Origin: Aquibacillus salsiterrae
GTDB taxonomy: Bacteria > Bacillota > Bacilli > Bacillales > Amphibacillaceae
Length of the DNA stretch: 64,000 nt
Assembly: GCF_028416595.1 (NCBI RefSeq)
Contig: NZ_JAMQKC010000007.1
Span: 62,001-126,000 of the forward strand
Direction: 5' to 3'
Every line of letters begins with the position of its first letter. Positions within the stretch are counted from its first letter, which is position 1. The notes beneath the pieces were generated by a model. That model was not told where the DNA came from. It searched no databases and worked only from the letters and a program-made list of their open reading frames with translations. The position numbers and the translations under genes were made by a program. This document shows, in pieces, positions 8,042 through 16,549 of this stretch.

Positions 8042-11000
8042 TTATCCCCCCCTTTTTGCAATCCTATCTAATATTTCATCGTCCTTCATTTCTTGTAATC
8101 TTCTAAAGTTATTTTCTGCTAGCGTTGGATCAAATTGACAGACCGATTTAAAGTCACAATACGTGCAAGCTGTCATTTGCTTGTGCTGGTATGGATTTAA
8201 GTGAATCTGTCCGCTCGTTATATCCATTCCTGCATCAACCATTAAGTCGCGTATATACCCTTTTAGTCTATGGAATGTATCAGCCTTAGCTGTATTCGAA
8301 CCTTTGCGAAACTCGCCGTCCTTCTTCAAGCCAGCAGGAACGATTCGACTAGAACCACTATCTAAACTAGTGTCCATCAACTTAACGATCTGTTCATCTT
8401 CTAAAAGAAGCCCTTGCATCTTAAACTTTTTAAAAATTTCTTCTTCAATAGCTTCATCGTCCAACTGTTTGTTTTCACTAATCATTGGGTTGTGCACGTG
8501 AAAATAAAGGACCCCGGCTGGATTTGCTTGTTTCCCTAACCATTTCTCGGCATTGGCTAGTACAACATCCAAGTAGCTTAGCATTTGCATGGCAAGACCA
8601 TAGTAAACCTCGACTAAGTTTAATCCTTTCGAGCTAGACTTATAGTCAATGATTCGCAAATATAACTCATCTTGATTAACCGCTTTGTCGACTCGGTCAA
8701 TTCTACCTCTTAACACTAATTCAAAACCATTAGGTAATGACAAGGAAATTGGTGCTAAGTTTTCATTTCCTGTCCCAAAGCCTAGTTCAAGGCCGACCGG
8801 AGAAAATTTACTTTTACGAGATTGCTCACTAAGAACGAAGGTTGCCCGTGCAATAACGTCTTGGAGTTTTTGCTGTATATACTTATAACGATTCGAGCTA
8901 TGCAAAATTTGATGTTGCAAAATGGGCGCTAAGCTTTTGACAGCTCGCTCAGCGTAAAACATTGCTTCATCGCGTTGTATTTGTGAGAAGTCTCTACCTT
9001 CTGTTTGGATCCATTCAGTTATTTGCTTTAGTGCTTCATGAAACAGCTGACCAATATCTGGTGCATCAAGCTTATACAAACGGCGATCTTCTAAAGCTAA
9101 GCTGTACCTGAGAAAATGTTGGTACGAACATCGATGGTACATTTCTAAGCGTGAGACACTAGCCTTGATTTGTTTGGAATAAATTTGATTCACGGTTTCT
9201 TTAGCTAAATTGGTCGGTTCATTTTTATAAAATAAGCTCTGTACTATTTTGTTTGTCGTCCCTTGTTTCTCGCTATGCTCTACATACCAGTTAAATACAC
9301 TCCACCAAATGGGATCAACTGGATATCCCCGTAGTTTCTTAGCCAATTGTGAAGTAAGTGCTGACCTTGTTTTCGTCGCTGTTGTAACAAACCTGTCTGC
9401 ATCAACCATTTCCTCAGGGTCTTGCAAAAGTAAGTGAGTGACTGCTGGAAATAAATCTTCCATTCGCTTGATAAGCTGTGAAGGCACTTTTGACTTACCT
9501 TCTTCATCACTAAGCGGGTAACTAACCCATAATCTGTCTTTTGCCGAAGTGAAAGCTAAATGAACATAAAACCAATCATCGAGAAGCTGTCGCTTACTTC
9601 CTTCAGCAAGCTGAATGCCTTGCTCTGATAATAATGTGCGTTCATCTTCAGAAATCATCCCGTCTGTCTGTGGTTTCATTGGCCATACACCTTCATTAAC
9701 CCCTAAAAGGAAGGAACATTTTATCCCACCAATCCGGGAACGATCAATGGAGCCGATGACGACATGGTCCATACTCGGTGGAACGTGAGCAAACTTTAAT
9801 GATTCTAATCCCGCCTCAATTGTTGCTTGAAATAACGGCAATGACAGCTTTTCATCACCAACAATCTCAACCATCTCATCGAGTAACTGAATGACTGCCT
9901 CCCATACTTGTTCTTGTTCACGACTTCGTTCAATTCTTCCTTCTTCCTCTAGTAAGTCTCGTGTTTTTTCTAGTTGCTCTGCTGCTTGGATCCTTTCTAG
10001 CCATAGGAACAGAACCGTTGCACGTTCTCTTATTGTTTTTGCTTTTCTTAAACTAGTATCTAAACCTTTTAATGCTAAAGCAACCTGGTTACGGTAGTAG
10101 TTAATCCGTATTTGCGCTTCTTTTTCTTGATCGGTTTGGGACGCTTGATCGAACCCACGAAATCGTTGGAAAATCCATTGTTTATCCGATAACCAGCTAT
10201 TTCTTCCTCTAACCCCGTACTCAAGACAATAGTTCTCAAGCTCGTCAATTGCTTCATCTGTTAACGGAAACTTCGAATTTGTCTGCGGGATGAAACCAGT
10301 TTTCAGCAAACGGAATACTGCATCATATCGCCAGTTTCCTTCAACAACGTCAAGTGCAGACCTTATTAGTTCAATGAAAGGGTGATTCATCATTGTTCTT
10401 TTTTCATCGATAAAAACTGGGATACCATAGTCACTAAACACCGTATCAATTAAATCATGATACACATCGGTTTGCCTAATTAAAACGGCCATCTCTTGAT
10501 AACGATAACCTTCATCTCGGACAAGTCTTAGTATTTCTTGAGCTACACCTTCTACTTCAGCCCTTGGGTGGACAGCTTGTGCTAATTGAATTGGGACTTG
10601 TCCCTTAAACCTTGGCACTGGTCTCGTATCAAAATGCTTTTCTAAATGGGCAAAATATTGACGTTCTGCAAACATCCCTCTTGCCTGGTCGAGTAGTTCT
10701 ATTCCGTCAACCGTAACATTCGCTTCTAACGCTAATTGGGTTAGTGTTTGATACGTTTCTTTCGTCTGTGAGAATAAATCTAACTCTGATACATTACCTT
10801 CCGTTAACTTGTCTAGTGTAAGGGTTACTGTTACATGATCTACCTTTTTCAACAAAGCCCGGACGACTAGTAATTCTTGCGGAGTAAAACGGTGGAAACC
10901 ATCAAAGTAAACCTCTGCATTGTTTAAGAATTCTGCATCCTCAATTTTACTTGCCAAAAGCTGAAGTTGGTCTTCACTATCGATATATTTATCTTTTAAC

Positions 11001-11530
11001 GCAACTACCAGTTTTTCATAAATATAATGAAGGTCTTCTAATTTATTTCTTAGCGCTTGTTCGCCGCGATATCGATGCTGGAACTGATCCATTTGCGTAA
11101 TTTGCAGTGCGAGTAATTCAGGAGTAATCCGGTACCGCTTAAACTCTGTAATCATTCCCTCTAATTGCTCCATAAATCCTTGTTTTTCAATCGCTTTTTG
11201 AAATACTTTCCATTCGGATTTTCTTTCGTCTGTTATTTTTCGTAACATCATTTGGACACCAGTGGAACTTATAAATTTCCGTGTACCACCGCCAGTTTCC
11301 TGTAAGACACGCCAGGCTAACCGAGAAAAGCTAAACACCTGCGCTCGGATGCTTCCATTTACCTCTTCATCTTTTAATAAGTCATATTCCTGTTGGAAGG
11401 TCATCTGGTCAGGTACCACGTAAATTATCGAAGCACCCTTGGGGTTTTTTGTTAATTTTCGTTTGATTTCTTTAACACATTGCCCACTTTTATCGGTACT
11501 TGCTCGCCCAAGCAAAAAACGTATCCCCAT
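8042..11530 (-). CDS. addB: ATP-dependent helicase/deoxyribonuclease subunit B
   Basis: The second subunit of AddAB, 1162 residues, close to the family length. It has an inactivated SF1 helicase fold, a C-terminal RecB-type nuclease (I-I-D-Y-K-S-S at about 960) and the four-cysteine iron-sulfur pin: one Cys in M-Y-H-R-C (about 800) and three in C-T-Y-C-D-F-K-S-V-C near the end. The block IRAQVFSFSRLAWRVLQETG is strongly conserved in AddB. Oddity: the N-terminal P-loop, normally G-R-x-G-x-G-K-S, reads G8-R-A-S-T-D-K-S15, losing two glycines. The ATG follows a GGGGGG run 7 nt upstream. AddB and AddA are co-transcribed; no promoter was confidently placed. Confidence 0.96.
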   Translation of the reverse strand: MGIRFLLGRASTDKSGQCVKEIKRKLTKNPKGASIIYVVPDQMTFQQEYDLLKDEEVNGSIRAQVFSFSRLAWRVLQETGGGTRKFISSTGVQMMLRKITDERKSEWKVFQKAIEKQGFMEQLEGMITEFKRYRITPELLALQITQMDQFQHRYRGEQALRNKLEDLHYIYEKLVVALKDKYIDSEDQLQLLASKIEDAEFLNNAEVYFDGFHRFTPQELLVVRALLKKVDHVTVTLTLDKLTEGNVSELDLFSQTKETYQTLTQLALEANVTVDGIELLDQARGMFAERQYFAHLEKHFDTRPVPRFKGQVPIQLAQAVHPRAEVEGVAQEILRLVRDEGYRYQEMAVLIRQTDVYHDLIDTVFSDYGIPVFIDEKRTMMNHPFIELIRSALDVVEGNWRYDAVFRLLKTGFIPQTNSKFPLTDEAIDELENYCLEYGVRGRNSWLSDKQWIFQRFRGFDQASQTDQEKEAQIRINYYRNQVALALKGLDTSLRKAKTIRERATVLFLWLERIQAAEQLEKTRDLLEEEGRIERSREQEQVWEAVIQLLDEMVEIVGDEKLSLPLFQATIEAGLESLKFAHVPPSMDHVVIGSIDRSRIGGIKCSFLLGVNEGVWPMKPQTDGMISEDERTLLSEQGIQLAEGSKRQLLDDWFYVHLAFTSAKDRLWVSYPLSDEEGKSKVPSQLIKRMEDLFPAVTHLLLQDPEEMVDADRFVTTATKTRSALTSQLAKKLRGYPVDPIWWSVFNWYVEHSEKQGTTNKIVQSLFYKNEPTNLAKETVNQIYSKQIKASVSRLEMYHRCSYQHFLRYSLALEDRRLYKLDAPDIGQLFHEALKQITEWIQTEGRDFSQIQRDEAMFYAERAVKSLAPILQHQILHSSNRYKYIQQKLQDVIARATFVLSEQSRKSKFSPVGLELGFGTGNENLAPISLSLPNGFELVLRGRIDRVDKAVNQDELYLRIIDYKSSSKGLNLVEVYYGLAMQMLSYLDVVLANAEKWLGKQANPAGVLYFHVHNPMISENKQLDDEAIEEEIFKKFKMQGLLLEDEQIVKLMDTSLDSGSSRIVPAGLKKDGEFRKGSNTAKADTFHRLKGYIRDLMVDAGMDITSGQIHLNPYQHKQMTACTYCDFKSVCQFDPTLAENNFRRLQEMKDDEILDRIAKRGG

Positions 11531-11669
11531 CTAAAATCCCCCCTATTTTCGCAACTGTTTCATGCTACCTTACTCCGATTACTACTATTATTTTAACATG
11601 TTTTGAGTATCACGCCTGCTAAAAGCTATAGGTCACTGCCTTTCTCCTACTATTAACAGAAGGGATTGA

Positions 11670-11740
11670 CTTATGACCTCAGACGGGCTAGGTGCCGGAG
11701 CTAGACAGCTCATACGTTTTTTATACTTCCTTATCTCATA
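11670..11740 (+). repeat. Dispersed intergenic repeat, right-end copy
   Basis: Contains GACTTATGACCTCAG, GGAGCTAGACAGCTC and the TTTTTTATACTTCCTTATC right end of the family seen throughout the window. The GAGCT/AGCTC mini-hairpin is intact. It fills the gap between the signal peptidase terminator and addB. Confidence 0.7.
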
Positions 11741-11772
11741 AAAAAAGCGAAACCAAGAAGGCTCGCTTTTTT
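11741..11772 (-). terminator. Terminator after signal peptidase I
   Basis: AAAAAAGCGA (11741-11750) pairs with TCGCTTTTTT (11763-11772) immediately past the stop codon of the signal peptidase gene; the minus strand then runs into a T-tract. Confidence 0.6.
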
Positions 11773-11774
11773 GT

Positions 11775-12323
11775 TTAGTTTTTAAAGTTGAATCCCAATT
11801 CTGTGACAGGCCAATATCTGATATCTACTTTACCTACTACACTTTCTATATCAATAAAACCAAAGTATCGACTATCTAAACTTTCTCGGCGATTATCTCC
11901 TAACACAAACAACTTGCCTTCTGGTACTTCAGTTTGACCGGTTACTTCCTCTAATGTAAAATCGTCTGTTAATGGCTTTCCATCATTTTTTCGGTATCTG
12001 TCTAGATATGCTTCATTAATTTGTTCCCCATTTAAAAATAATTGATCATCCTTGTAAACGATGTTATCTCCTGGTTTACCAATGACACGTTTCACATAAT
12101 CTTCTGTAGCGTTGGCATGGAACACAATCACATCAAATCTACTAATCTTTTTCTCTTCTTTTACCAGTTTATTTACCATTAACAGGTTTCCATCATGCAA
12201 TGTAGGTTCCATTGACTTACCTTCAACGATGTAACTTGCAAATAAATAGGAGCGGAAAAAGAAAGCAAGAATTACTGCAATGATAACCGTTCTTGTAATT
12301 GGCCAAATCCTTATCTTTTTCAT
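11775..12323 (-). CDS. Signal peptidase I (SipS/SipV type)
   Basis: A 182-residue type I signal peptidase that removes signal peptides from exported pre-proteins. One N-terminal membrane anchor (about residues 11-30) is followed by the catalytic Ser37 in GKSMEPT, the catalytic Lys78 in Y-V-K-R-V-I-G-K-P-G-D, and the conserved G-D-N-R-R-E-S-L-D-S-R box near 146-156. I start at ATG 12323 because GGAGGG lies 6 nt upstream; the open frame extends 11 codons further without a site. In B. subtilis sipV sits between yhjE and yhjG close to addBA, so this is the positional counterpart of sipV; the exact paralogue is not certain. Confidence 0.93.
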   Translation of the reverse strand: MKKIRIWPITRTVIIAVILAFFFRSYLFASYIVEGKSMEPTLHDGNLLMVNKLVKEEKKISRFDVIVFHANATEDYVKRVIGKPGDNIVYKDDQLFLNGEQINEAYLDRYRKNDGKPLTDDFTLEEVTGQTEVPEGKLFVLGDNRRESLDSRYFGFIDIESVVGKVDIRYWPVTELGFNFKN

Positions 12324-12376
12324 ATTCTTCCCTCCACGGGTGTCGTATGTATCCATTTTACCCTTTTTCTATTATT

Positions 12377-13048
12377 TTAATCTTCATTCACCCCTATTTG
12401 GGCTTGGTTATCTGCCTTTTTTTGCAAGCGTTTTTCGAGATACTTACCTACTATCCAAAAGATTAAAATTCCAACACCAACAAGAATAGTTTTGGTTGGA
12501 TTTTTAGCAAATGACATAATACTACTTCCAATATAAGAAATCGTAAAAATCATTACCGATTTTCCTAAGAATACCGCTAATATAAATTGCTGATAGCTGA
12601 TTTTTGATAGACCAGCTACAATATTAATAATTGATGACGGTGAAAATGGAAAGCACATCAATAAAAACAATGGACCAAACCCATGCCGATCAAACCAATC
12701 GGTTACCCGTTTCACTTGTTTATTTTTCCGTATCCAAAGAAAAAACCGTTTATCTCCAAGCTTTCTTACGATAAAAAATACAGAAATAGCCCCTGCACTT
12801 GCACCTATCCATGAAAGCAAAAAACCTTCTAACAGCCCGTAAGCTGCTGCGTTCGTCATAACAAATACAACTAAAGGCAAAAAAGACAGAAATGCCTCAA
12901 TAAATGGTAAGGCTATTCCTGGAAGTGGTCCTAAACTTTCATAGCTTTGCAAAAGCTGAATAATAAAGTCACCAAATTGGTTATCTTCAATCAATTGTTT
13001 GATATCAGATATATCCATGTTTTCAATTGTTACGCTTAACAGATACAT
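12377..13048 (-). CDS. yhjE: TVP38/TMEM64 (DedA-superfamily) membrane protein, YhjE-like
   Basis: 223 residues with five to six hydrophobic segments and the SNARE-associated/VTT domain: a glycine-rich stretch A-A-A-Y-G-L-L-E-G-F around 70, W-I-G-A-S-A-G-A-I, then the loop DRHGFGPLFLLMCFPFSP and a final helix S-Y-I-G-S. The family moves lipids or small solutes across membranes; the substrate here is not known. GAGGAG lies 7 nt before the ATG. It is 53 nt upstream of the signal peptidase gene, as yhjE-sipV in B. subtilis, probably one transcript. Confidence 0.85.
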   Translation of the reverse strand: MYLLSVTIENMDISDIKQLIEDNQFGDFIIQLLQSYESLGPLPGIALPFIEAFLSFLPLVVFVMTNAAAYGLLEGFLLSWIGASAGAISVFFIVRKLGDKRFFLWIRKNKQVKRVTDWFDRHGFGPLFLLMCFPFSPSSIINIVAGLSKISYQQFILAVFLGKSVMIFTISYIGSSIMSFAKNPTKTILVGVGILIFWIVGKYLEKRLQKKADNQAQIGVNED

Positions 13049-13190
13049 GTAAAAACTCCTCTAATCACAATTAACCACTTCTTTAGTTTTCCTAATTTCA
13101 TTTTAATGTAAACCTTAAAATTTTCCTATTATTAGCACTGTTTCCACAAAAATTATTTGCAACTGTCTTTTCCTTTTTGTTCATCTAGGA

Positions 13191-13215
13191 TATAATATAA
13201 ACAGAACAAACGTTC
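13191..13215 (+). promoter_or_regulatory. -10 element and LexA-like box before yhjD
   Basis: TATAAT at 13191-13196 is followed by GAACAAACGTTC at 13204-13215, an exact match to the core of the Gram-positive LexA/DinR box (GAAC-N4-GTTC, with inner bases fitting RNRY). The box would cover the transcription start. No good -35 was seen. Regulation by LexA is inferred. Confidence 0.55.
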
Positions 13216-13235
13216 GTTAATAAGGAGGGAACTAC

Positions 13236-13610
13236 TTGCGTTATCTCAACGAAGACGAACTTCGTTTAGCTTCTCGATTTTTGTTTCTTTCCATGGCTAT
13301 CACTGTTATTAAACAAGACCTTGAGCTCATTGAACAAGAAAAAATCTTTAAAATAAAAGAACCCTATCTCAGGCTACTTCAAAAAATGCAACATGTTGCG
13401 ACGATAGAACGAAGACATTTACGTAAACAAATGACGGATCAACACCTACAAGTCATCACTTACGAAAAAACAGATTCCTTTACATCCTTTTTATTTATTT
13501 GCAAAGGAAAGGAAGAAAAAAGAAATTATTTTAATCCAGCAATCAGGAAAAAAGTTGAAATCATTATTCACGAACTTATGCAAACAGTTGCTGCCCCTTC
13601 TCGCGTCTAA
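13236..13610 (+). CDS. yhjD: YhjD-like protein of unknown function
   Basis: A 124-residue soluble protein, rich in charged residues and probably mostly helical, with no membrane segment. The segment L-x-K-x-P-Y-L-x-L-L-x-K-M and its position beside yhjE match B. subtilis YhjD, whose role is not known. The start is TTG at 13236, preceded by AAGGAGGG at a 6-nt spacing. It is divergent from the yhjE-sip genes. A LexA-like box precedes it, so a DNA-damage connection is possible. Confidence 0.7.
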   Translation: MRYLNEDELRLASRFLFLSMAITVIKQDLELIEQEKIFKIKEPYLRLLQKMQHVATIERRHLRKQMTDQHLQVITYEKTDSFTSFLFICKGKEEKRNYFNPAIRKKVEIIIHELMQTVAAPSRV

Positions 13611-13723
13611 TTTTTGCTTCGCTTCTTGAAGAGCGTGAGCTAGTTACATTTCGAAACATATGAAAGCTACTCCGAAGCTAGACATAGCTGACTTTAAACG
13701 TTATCCAAACTGAGACAAAAACA

Positions 13724-13752
13724 AAGAGAAAGAGCATTAATCTCTTTCTCTT
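13724..13752 (-). terminator. Terminator after the 136-aa membrane protein gene
   Basis: An 11-bp perfect stem (13724-13734 with 13742-13752, loop CATTAAT) begins 5 nt past the stop codon, with a T-rich minus-strand tail. The 110 nt before it, after yhjD, contains degenerate GCTAGACATAGCTGAC sequence resembling the dispersed repeats. Confidence 0.7.
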
Positions 13753-13756
13753 CTTC

Positions 13757-14167
13757 TCATTGGTCAACCATTTGGTCAAGTTCTTCTATCTTATTTTCAC
13801 GGTCTTGCTGTAATTGACTAAACAGCTGATCTAGACTATAGCGTATTCCTAAGGATTCGATTTCAATTATAGTTTCGCCGTTTTCTTTTTTTATCCAGAA
13901 ATCGCCTGAAGTAATTGTACTGATTAAGTTATCATCGCTACCCATCGCTAGTAACTGTGAGCCAGAATCGGCAATTTGTTTCCCTTTGTCAATTACTTCT
14001 TCAGGCTTAAAGTTAAAGAATACAACTAAAACTAGACCTATTACCGCTACAATCATCGCCATTCTAACAAGTGATTTGAGAATACTAACAACAATACTGA
14101 CTGCTACAATAGCTACAAGAACTCCCCATAAGGAATGATCACTTATAAAGCTAGTAATCGACTCCAA
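13757..14167 (-). CDS. Small membrane protein of unknown function
   Basis: 136 residues, not recognised. Residues 12-50 contain two closely spaced hydrophobic helices (V-L-V-A-I-V-A-V-S-I-V-V and A-M-I-V-A-V-I-G-L-V-L-V-V-F-F), followed by a soluble, acidic domain of about 85 residues ending in glutamine- and glutamate-rich helix. It lies between comK and yhjD, both on their own transcripts, and has its own terminator. A short GAAAGGAG-like site precedes the ATG. Confidence 0.7.
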   Translation of the reverse strand: MESITSFISDHSLWGVLVAIVAVSIVVSILKSLVRMAMIVAVIGLVLVVFFNFKPEEVIDKGKQIADSGSQLLAMGSDDNLISTITSGDFWIKKENGETIIEIESLGIRYSLDQLFSQLQQDRENKIEELDQMVDQ

Positions 14168-14316
14168 CTATTTATGCTCCTTTCTTAGGTGAAAAATAAT
14201 CGATAGATCTCCTTATACAGCTATTGTTAAATAAATACGTCGATTTTAAACATTTGACACAGTATTTTGTTAAAATAATTTTTAAAAGTCTTTTACTCTC
14301 TAAGCCCTAATTATTA

Positions 14317-14829
14317 CTAAAACGGTTCAGCAACTATATCTATCGTATTTTTCAACAAATATTTAATTCGGTTGTCCAACAAATACCTGAATTGAGCAGT
14401 ACGTTGTAACTGATTTAATAAAGAACCATGTGAAATTTCTAATGTCACATTGCTCCCATTTTTGAAAATAATTGCTGAATGGTCGGTAGAAATTTTTAAA
14501 ATACGGTCAATATGGGAATGGGATATCCAAGAACAGTCGGGGTTGAGCGGAGATGAAGTTGGAAAAAAGTACATTCCACTTGATGGATCAATTGAAATTG
14601 GGGCTTTATGTGTAATACCGCAAATACCTTTGGTCCCTTCTTGTCTTCCTCGTAAACTGCTGCCGAAAAACTTACACGCATAATCAATTAATCGACTCGG
14701 AGGCTTGTTGACAAAGAAGCGTTGATCATCTTCCATGACTACAGAGGTATAGTGTCCATCAATTTCTTCTGCAAGGACAGCCAAAGTTAGGGGGGTAATT
14801 TCATAATTTACTCTCATTTCATTTACCAA
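14317..14829 (-). CDS. comK: Competence transcription factor ComK
   Basis: 170 residues. It matches ComK along its length: Y-E-I-T-P-L-T-L-A-V-L near the start, F-F-G-S-S-L-R-G-R-Q-E-G-T-K, G-I-T-H-K-A-P-I-S-I-D-P, Y-F-F-P-T-S-S-P and C-S-W-I-S-H-S-H. In B. subtilis ComK activates DNA-uptake genes by binding AAAA-N5-TTTT boxes. The start is TTG at 14829 with AAGGATG 7 nt upstream; an in-frame ATG lies 4 codons later. The upstream DNA is very AT-rich, with one AAAATAATTAATTTTT stretch whose spacing is not canonical. Synteny with yhjD/yhjE fits comK. It suggests this organism can become competent. Confidence 0.93.
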   Translation of the reverse strand: MVNEMRVNYEITPLTLAVLAEEIDGHYTSVVMEDDQRFFVNKPPSRLIDYACKFFGSSLRGRQEGTKGICGITHKAPISIDPSSGMYFFPTSSPLNPDCSWISHSHIDRILKISTDHSAIIFKNGSNVTLEISHGSLLNQLQRTAQFRYLLDNRIKYLLKNTIDIVAEPF

Positions 14830-14997
14830 AGTTTATCATCCTTTTCGTTAATGTGAAGTAGAGAGCAAAAGACTTAAGATAAATATAGCAAATAGTTCCC
14901 AAAAATGGAAGAAAATAATTAATTTTTGTTATAATTTCACCTTTTTCTCATCATCACTACCATCTGTTATAAAAAAAGAGCCATTACATGGTTGTAA

Positions 14998-15201
14998 AAA
15001 TCAAATTTATTAGAGGAGAGATCAACTAAAGATTTCTATATTTCCGATGAAGAAAACTTAATCACTACAAAAAACCCAGTTAATGGTAAACAAACTACAA
15101 ACTCAGGACCCCCTTTAGGAAATGGCAATATGGTGCCCGCTCCCATCTTTTATCCTTTACCAAATCAAATGTTTACGGTGGCCTGTCTTGAACCACTGTA
15201 A
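14998..15201 (+). pseudogene. Open reading frame without a start, possible gene remnant
   Basis: Between comK and the M48 gene a plus-strand frame stays open for 68 codons and ends at TAA 15199-15201. Its last 60 codons (from about 15022) give a plausible, proline-rich protein segment, for example F-Y-I-S-D-E-E-N and V-P-A-P-I-F-Y-P-L-P-N-Q. There is no ATG, GTG or TTG before an internal ATG at about 15130, and a stop lies just before the frame. I do not recognise it. It could be a decayed small gene or chance. Confidence 0.35.
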
Positions 15202-15208
15202 ACATTTG
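15166..15208. repeat. Inverted repeat at the end of the remnant frame
   Basis: Arms at 15166-15181 and 15193-15208 pair over 16 bp with one G-T mismatch and an 11-nt loop. There is no T-run after it. It may be a terminator relic or an operator. The rest of 14830-15244 is AT-rich DNA with no other gene that I can see. Confidence 0.5.
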
Positions 15209-15244
15209 GCAGCTAACCTAACCTAGTCACATCATTAAGTTGGC

Positions 15245-16420
15245 TTAATTGCGTCTCTCTTCTATTTCCTTCTCAACTAATTGAATCCGCTCACTTATTG
15301 ATGGGTGACTATATCGCATCCACTTTACCCAAAAGACTGGATCAAGGTCACTTTTTGATTGAACAGCAAGACGTTTAAAGCTGTTAATCGCTACTGTCAA
15401 ATCATCTGTGCGTTTCAATGCATATATATCTGCAGACTTTTCTATTTGTCTTGATACATACATGGAAACTGGTTGTGTAGCAGTTAATAAAAGCGATAAG
15501 ATTAATAACAATAATGGTATTGCTCGCCACTCTCTTTCAGCAACATCCTTTCGGTTCATTCGTCTATATAAGAATGCAGTTAAATACAGTAAAAAGAAAC
15601 TTAATAAGAGATAACCAAATACCCCTTTGTACACATGCCGTTTCACGTAATGGCCAATTTCATGAGCCAAAATAAACATAACCTCGTCTTGTTCCATCCC
15701 GGCTATCGTCGTATCCCATAGTACAATCCTTGCATTCCCAAAAATCCCTGTCACATAGGCATTAAATGTTGTTACTTTTTCACTCATGTTCACCTGGAGG
15801 AGTGTAGCATCTTTTAGACCAACCTCCTCAACAAAATTTTCAATTTCAGTTTTGAGAGGGCCTTCCTCCATTTCACTAAAGTCCTCGTACAATGGATCTA
15901 TCCACACTGGCTGAATGTAAACAACAAAGATGGCAATTGGCAGAGCTAATAACCACATGGCAAACCACCAGTTTCGTTTATACTTGGCCATCAGAATTCG
16001 TAGTACATATATTCCGACCATAAGCACTAACCAGTAGAATAATAAATCTAATCCCATTTCAAATAACCAATCAGCAACCGGCTGTTTACTTGTCCCCTCA
16101 TTTCTAGAAACCTTAAACCATAACAAGTTAAAAGGAAAACGGACTAATCCATATAAACTGACTAATAGAAAGGAAAACATCACAGACCTTACCCACTCAA
16201 ACTTTCCTATTTCTGATAACTTATTGATCCATCGCTGCATTGCCGGATGTTTATAAAAGTAATAAAGGAGTAACCATTCTAAAGGCAACTTTGAGAAATA
16301 AACAGCATGGGCAATTGCCGCATATCTAGACTCCGCATAGGATTCAAGTGGATAAAAATATAAAAAGTAACCCCAAAGCAATACCAAATAAATAATGTAA
16401 ATTACTATACTTTTGTTCAT
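15245..16420 (-). CDS. yhfN: M48-family (Ste24-like) zinc metallopeptidase, YhfN-like
   Basis: 391 residues with several N-terminal membrane segments, then the zinc motif I-L-A-H-E-I-G-H-Y (HExxH, about residues 257-261), a paired hydrophobic hairpin, and the third ligand region E-K-S-A-D-I-Y-A-L (E-x-x-x-D). These are the signatures of M48 membrane peptidases of the Ste24/CAAX protease type, which act at the membrane-cytosol face. Position next to lplJ and yhfI-yhfH matches B. subtilis yhfN. AGAGG precedes the ATG. Substrates are not known. Confidence 0.88.
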   Translation of the reverse strand: MNKSIVIYIIYLVLLWGYFLYFYPLESYAESRYAAIAHAVYFSKLPLEWLLLYYFYKHPAMQRWINKLSEIGKFEWVRSVMFSFLLVSLYGLVRFPFNLLWFKVSRNEGTSKQPVADWLFEMGLDLLFYWLVLMVGIYVLRILMAKYKRNWWFAMWLLALPIAIFVVYIQPVWIDPLYEDFSEMEEGPLKTEIENFVEEVGLKDATLLQVNMSEKVTTFNAYVTGIFGNARIVLWDTTIAGMEQDEVMFILAHEIGHYVKRHVYKGVFGYLLLSFFLLYLTAFLYRRMNRKDVAEREWRAIPLLLLILSLLLTATQPVSMYVSRQIEKSADIYALKRTDDLTVAINSFKRLAVQSKSDLDPVFWVKWMRYSHPSISERIQLVEKEIEERRN

Positions 16421-16549
16421 ATGTAAACCTCTTTTATTAAGCTATTATAGTCCTTCGAGGAATCGACTATCGACCAATTAAGCAACTACACCTTAGTTGA
16501 TGTGACAACAGAAAGAGGCTGACCTTCTACGTCAACCTCCGCGCCTAGG

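Noticed and set aside
14880-14960. ComK autoregulation boxes before comK
   Set aside because: AT-rich tracts such as AAAATAATTAATTTTT are present but the AAAA-N5-TTTT spacing is not met; AT content makes chance likely.
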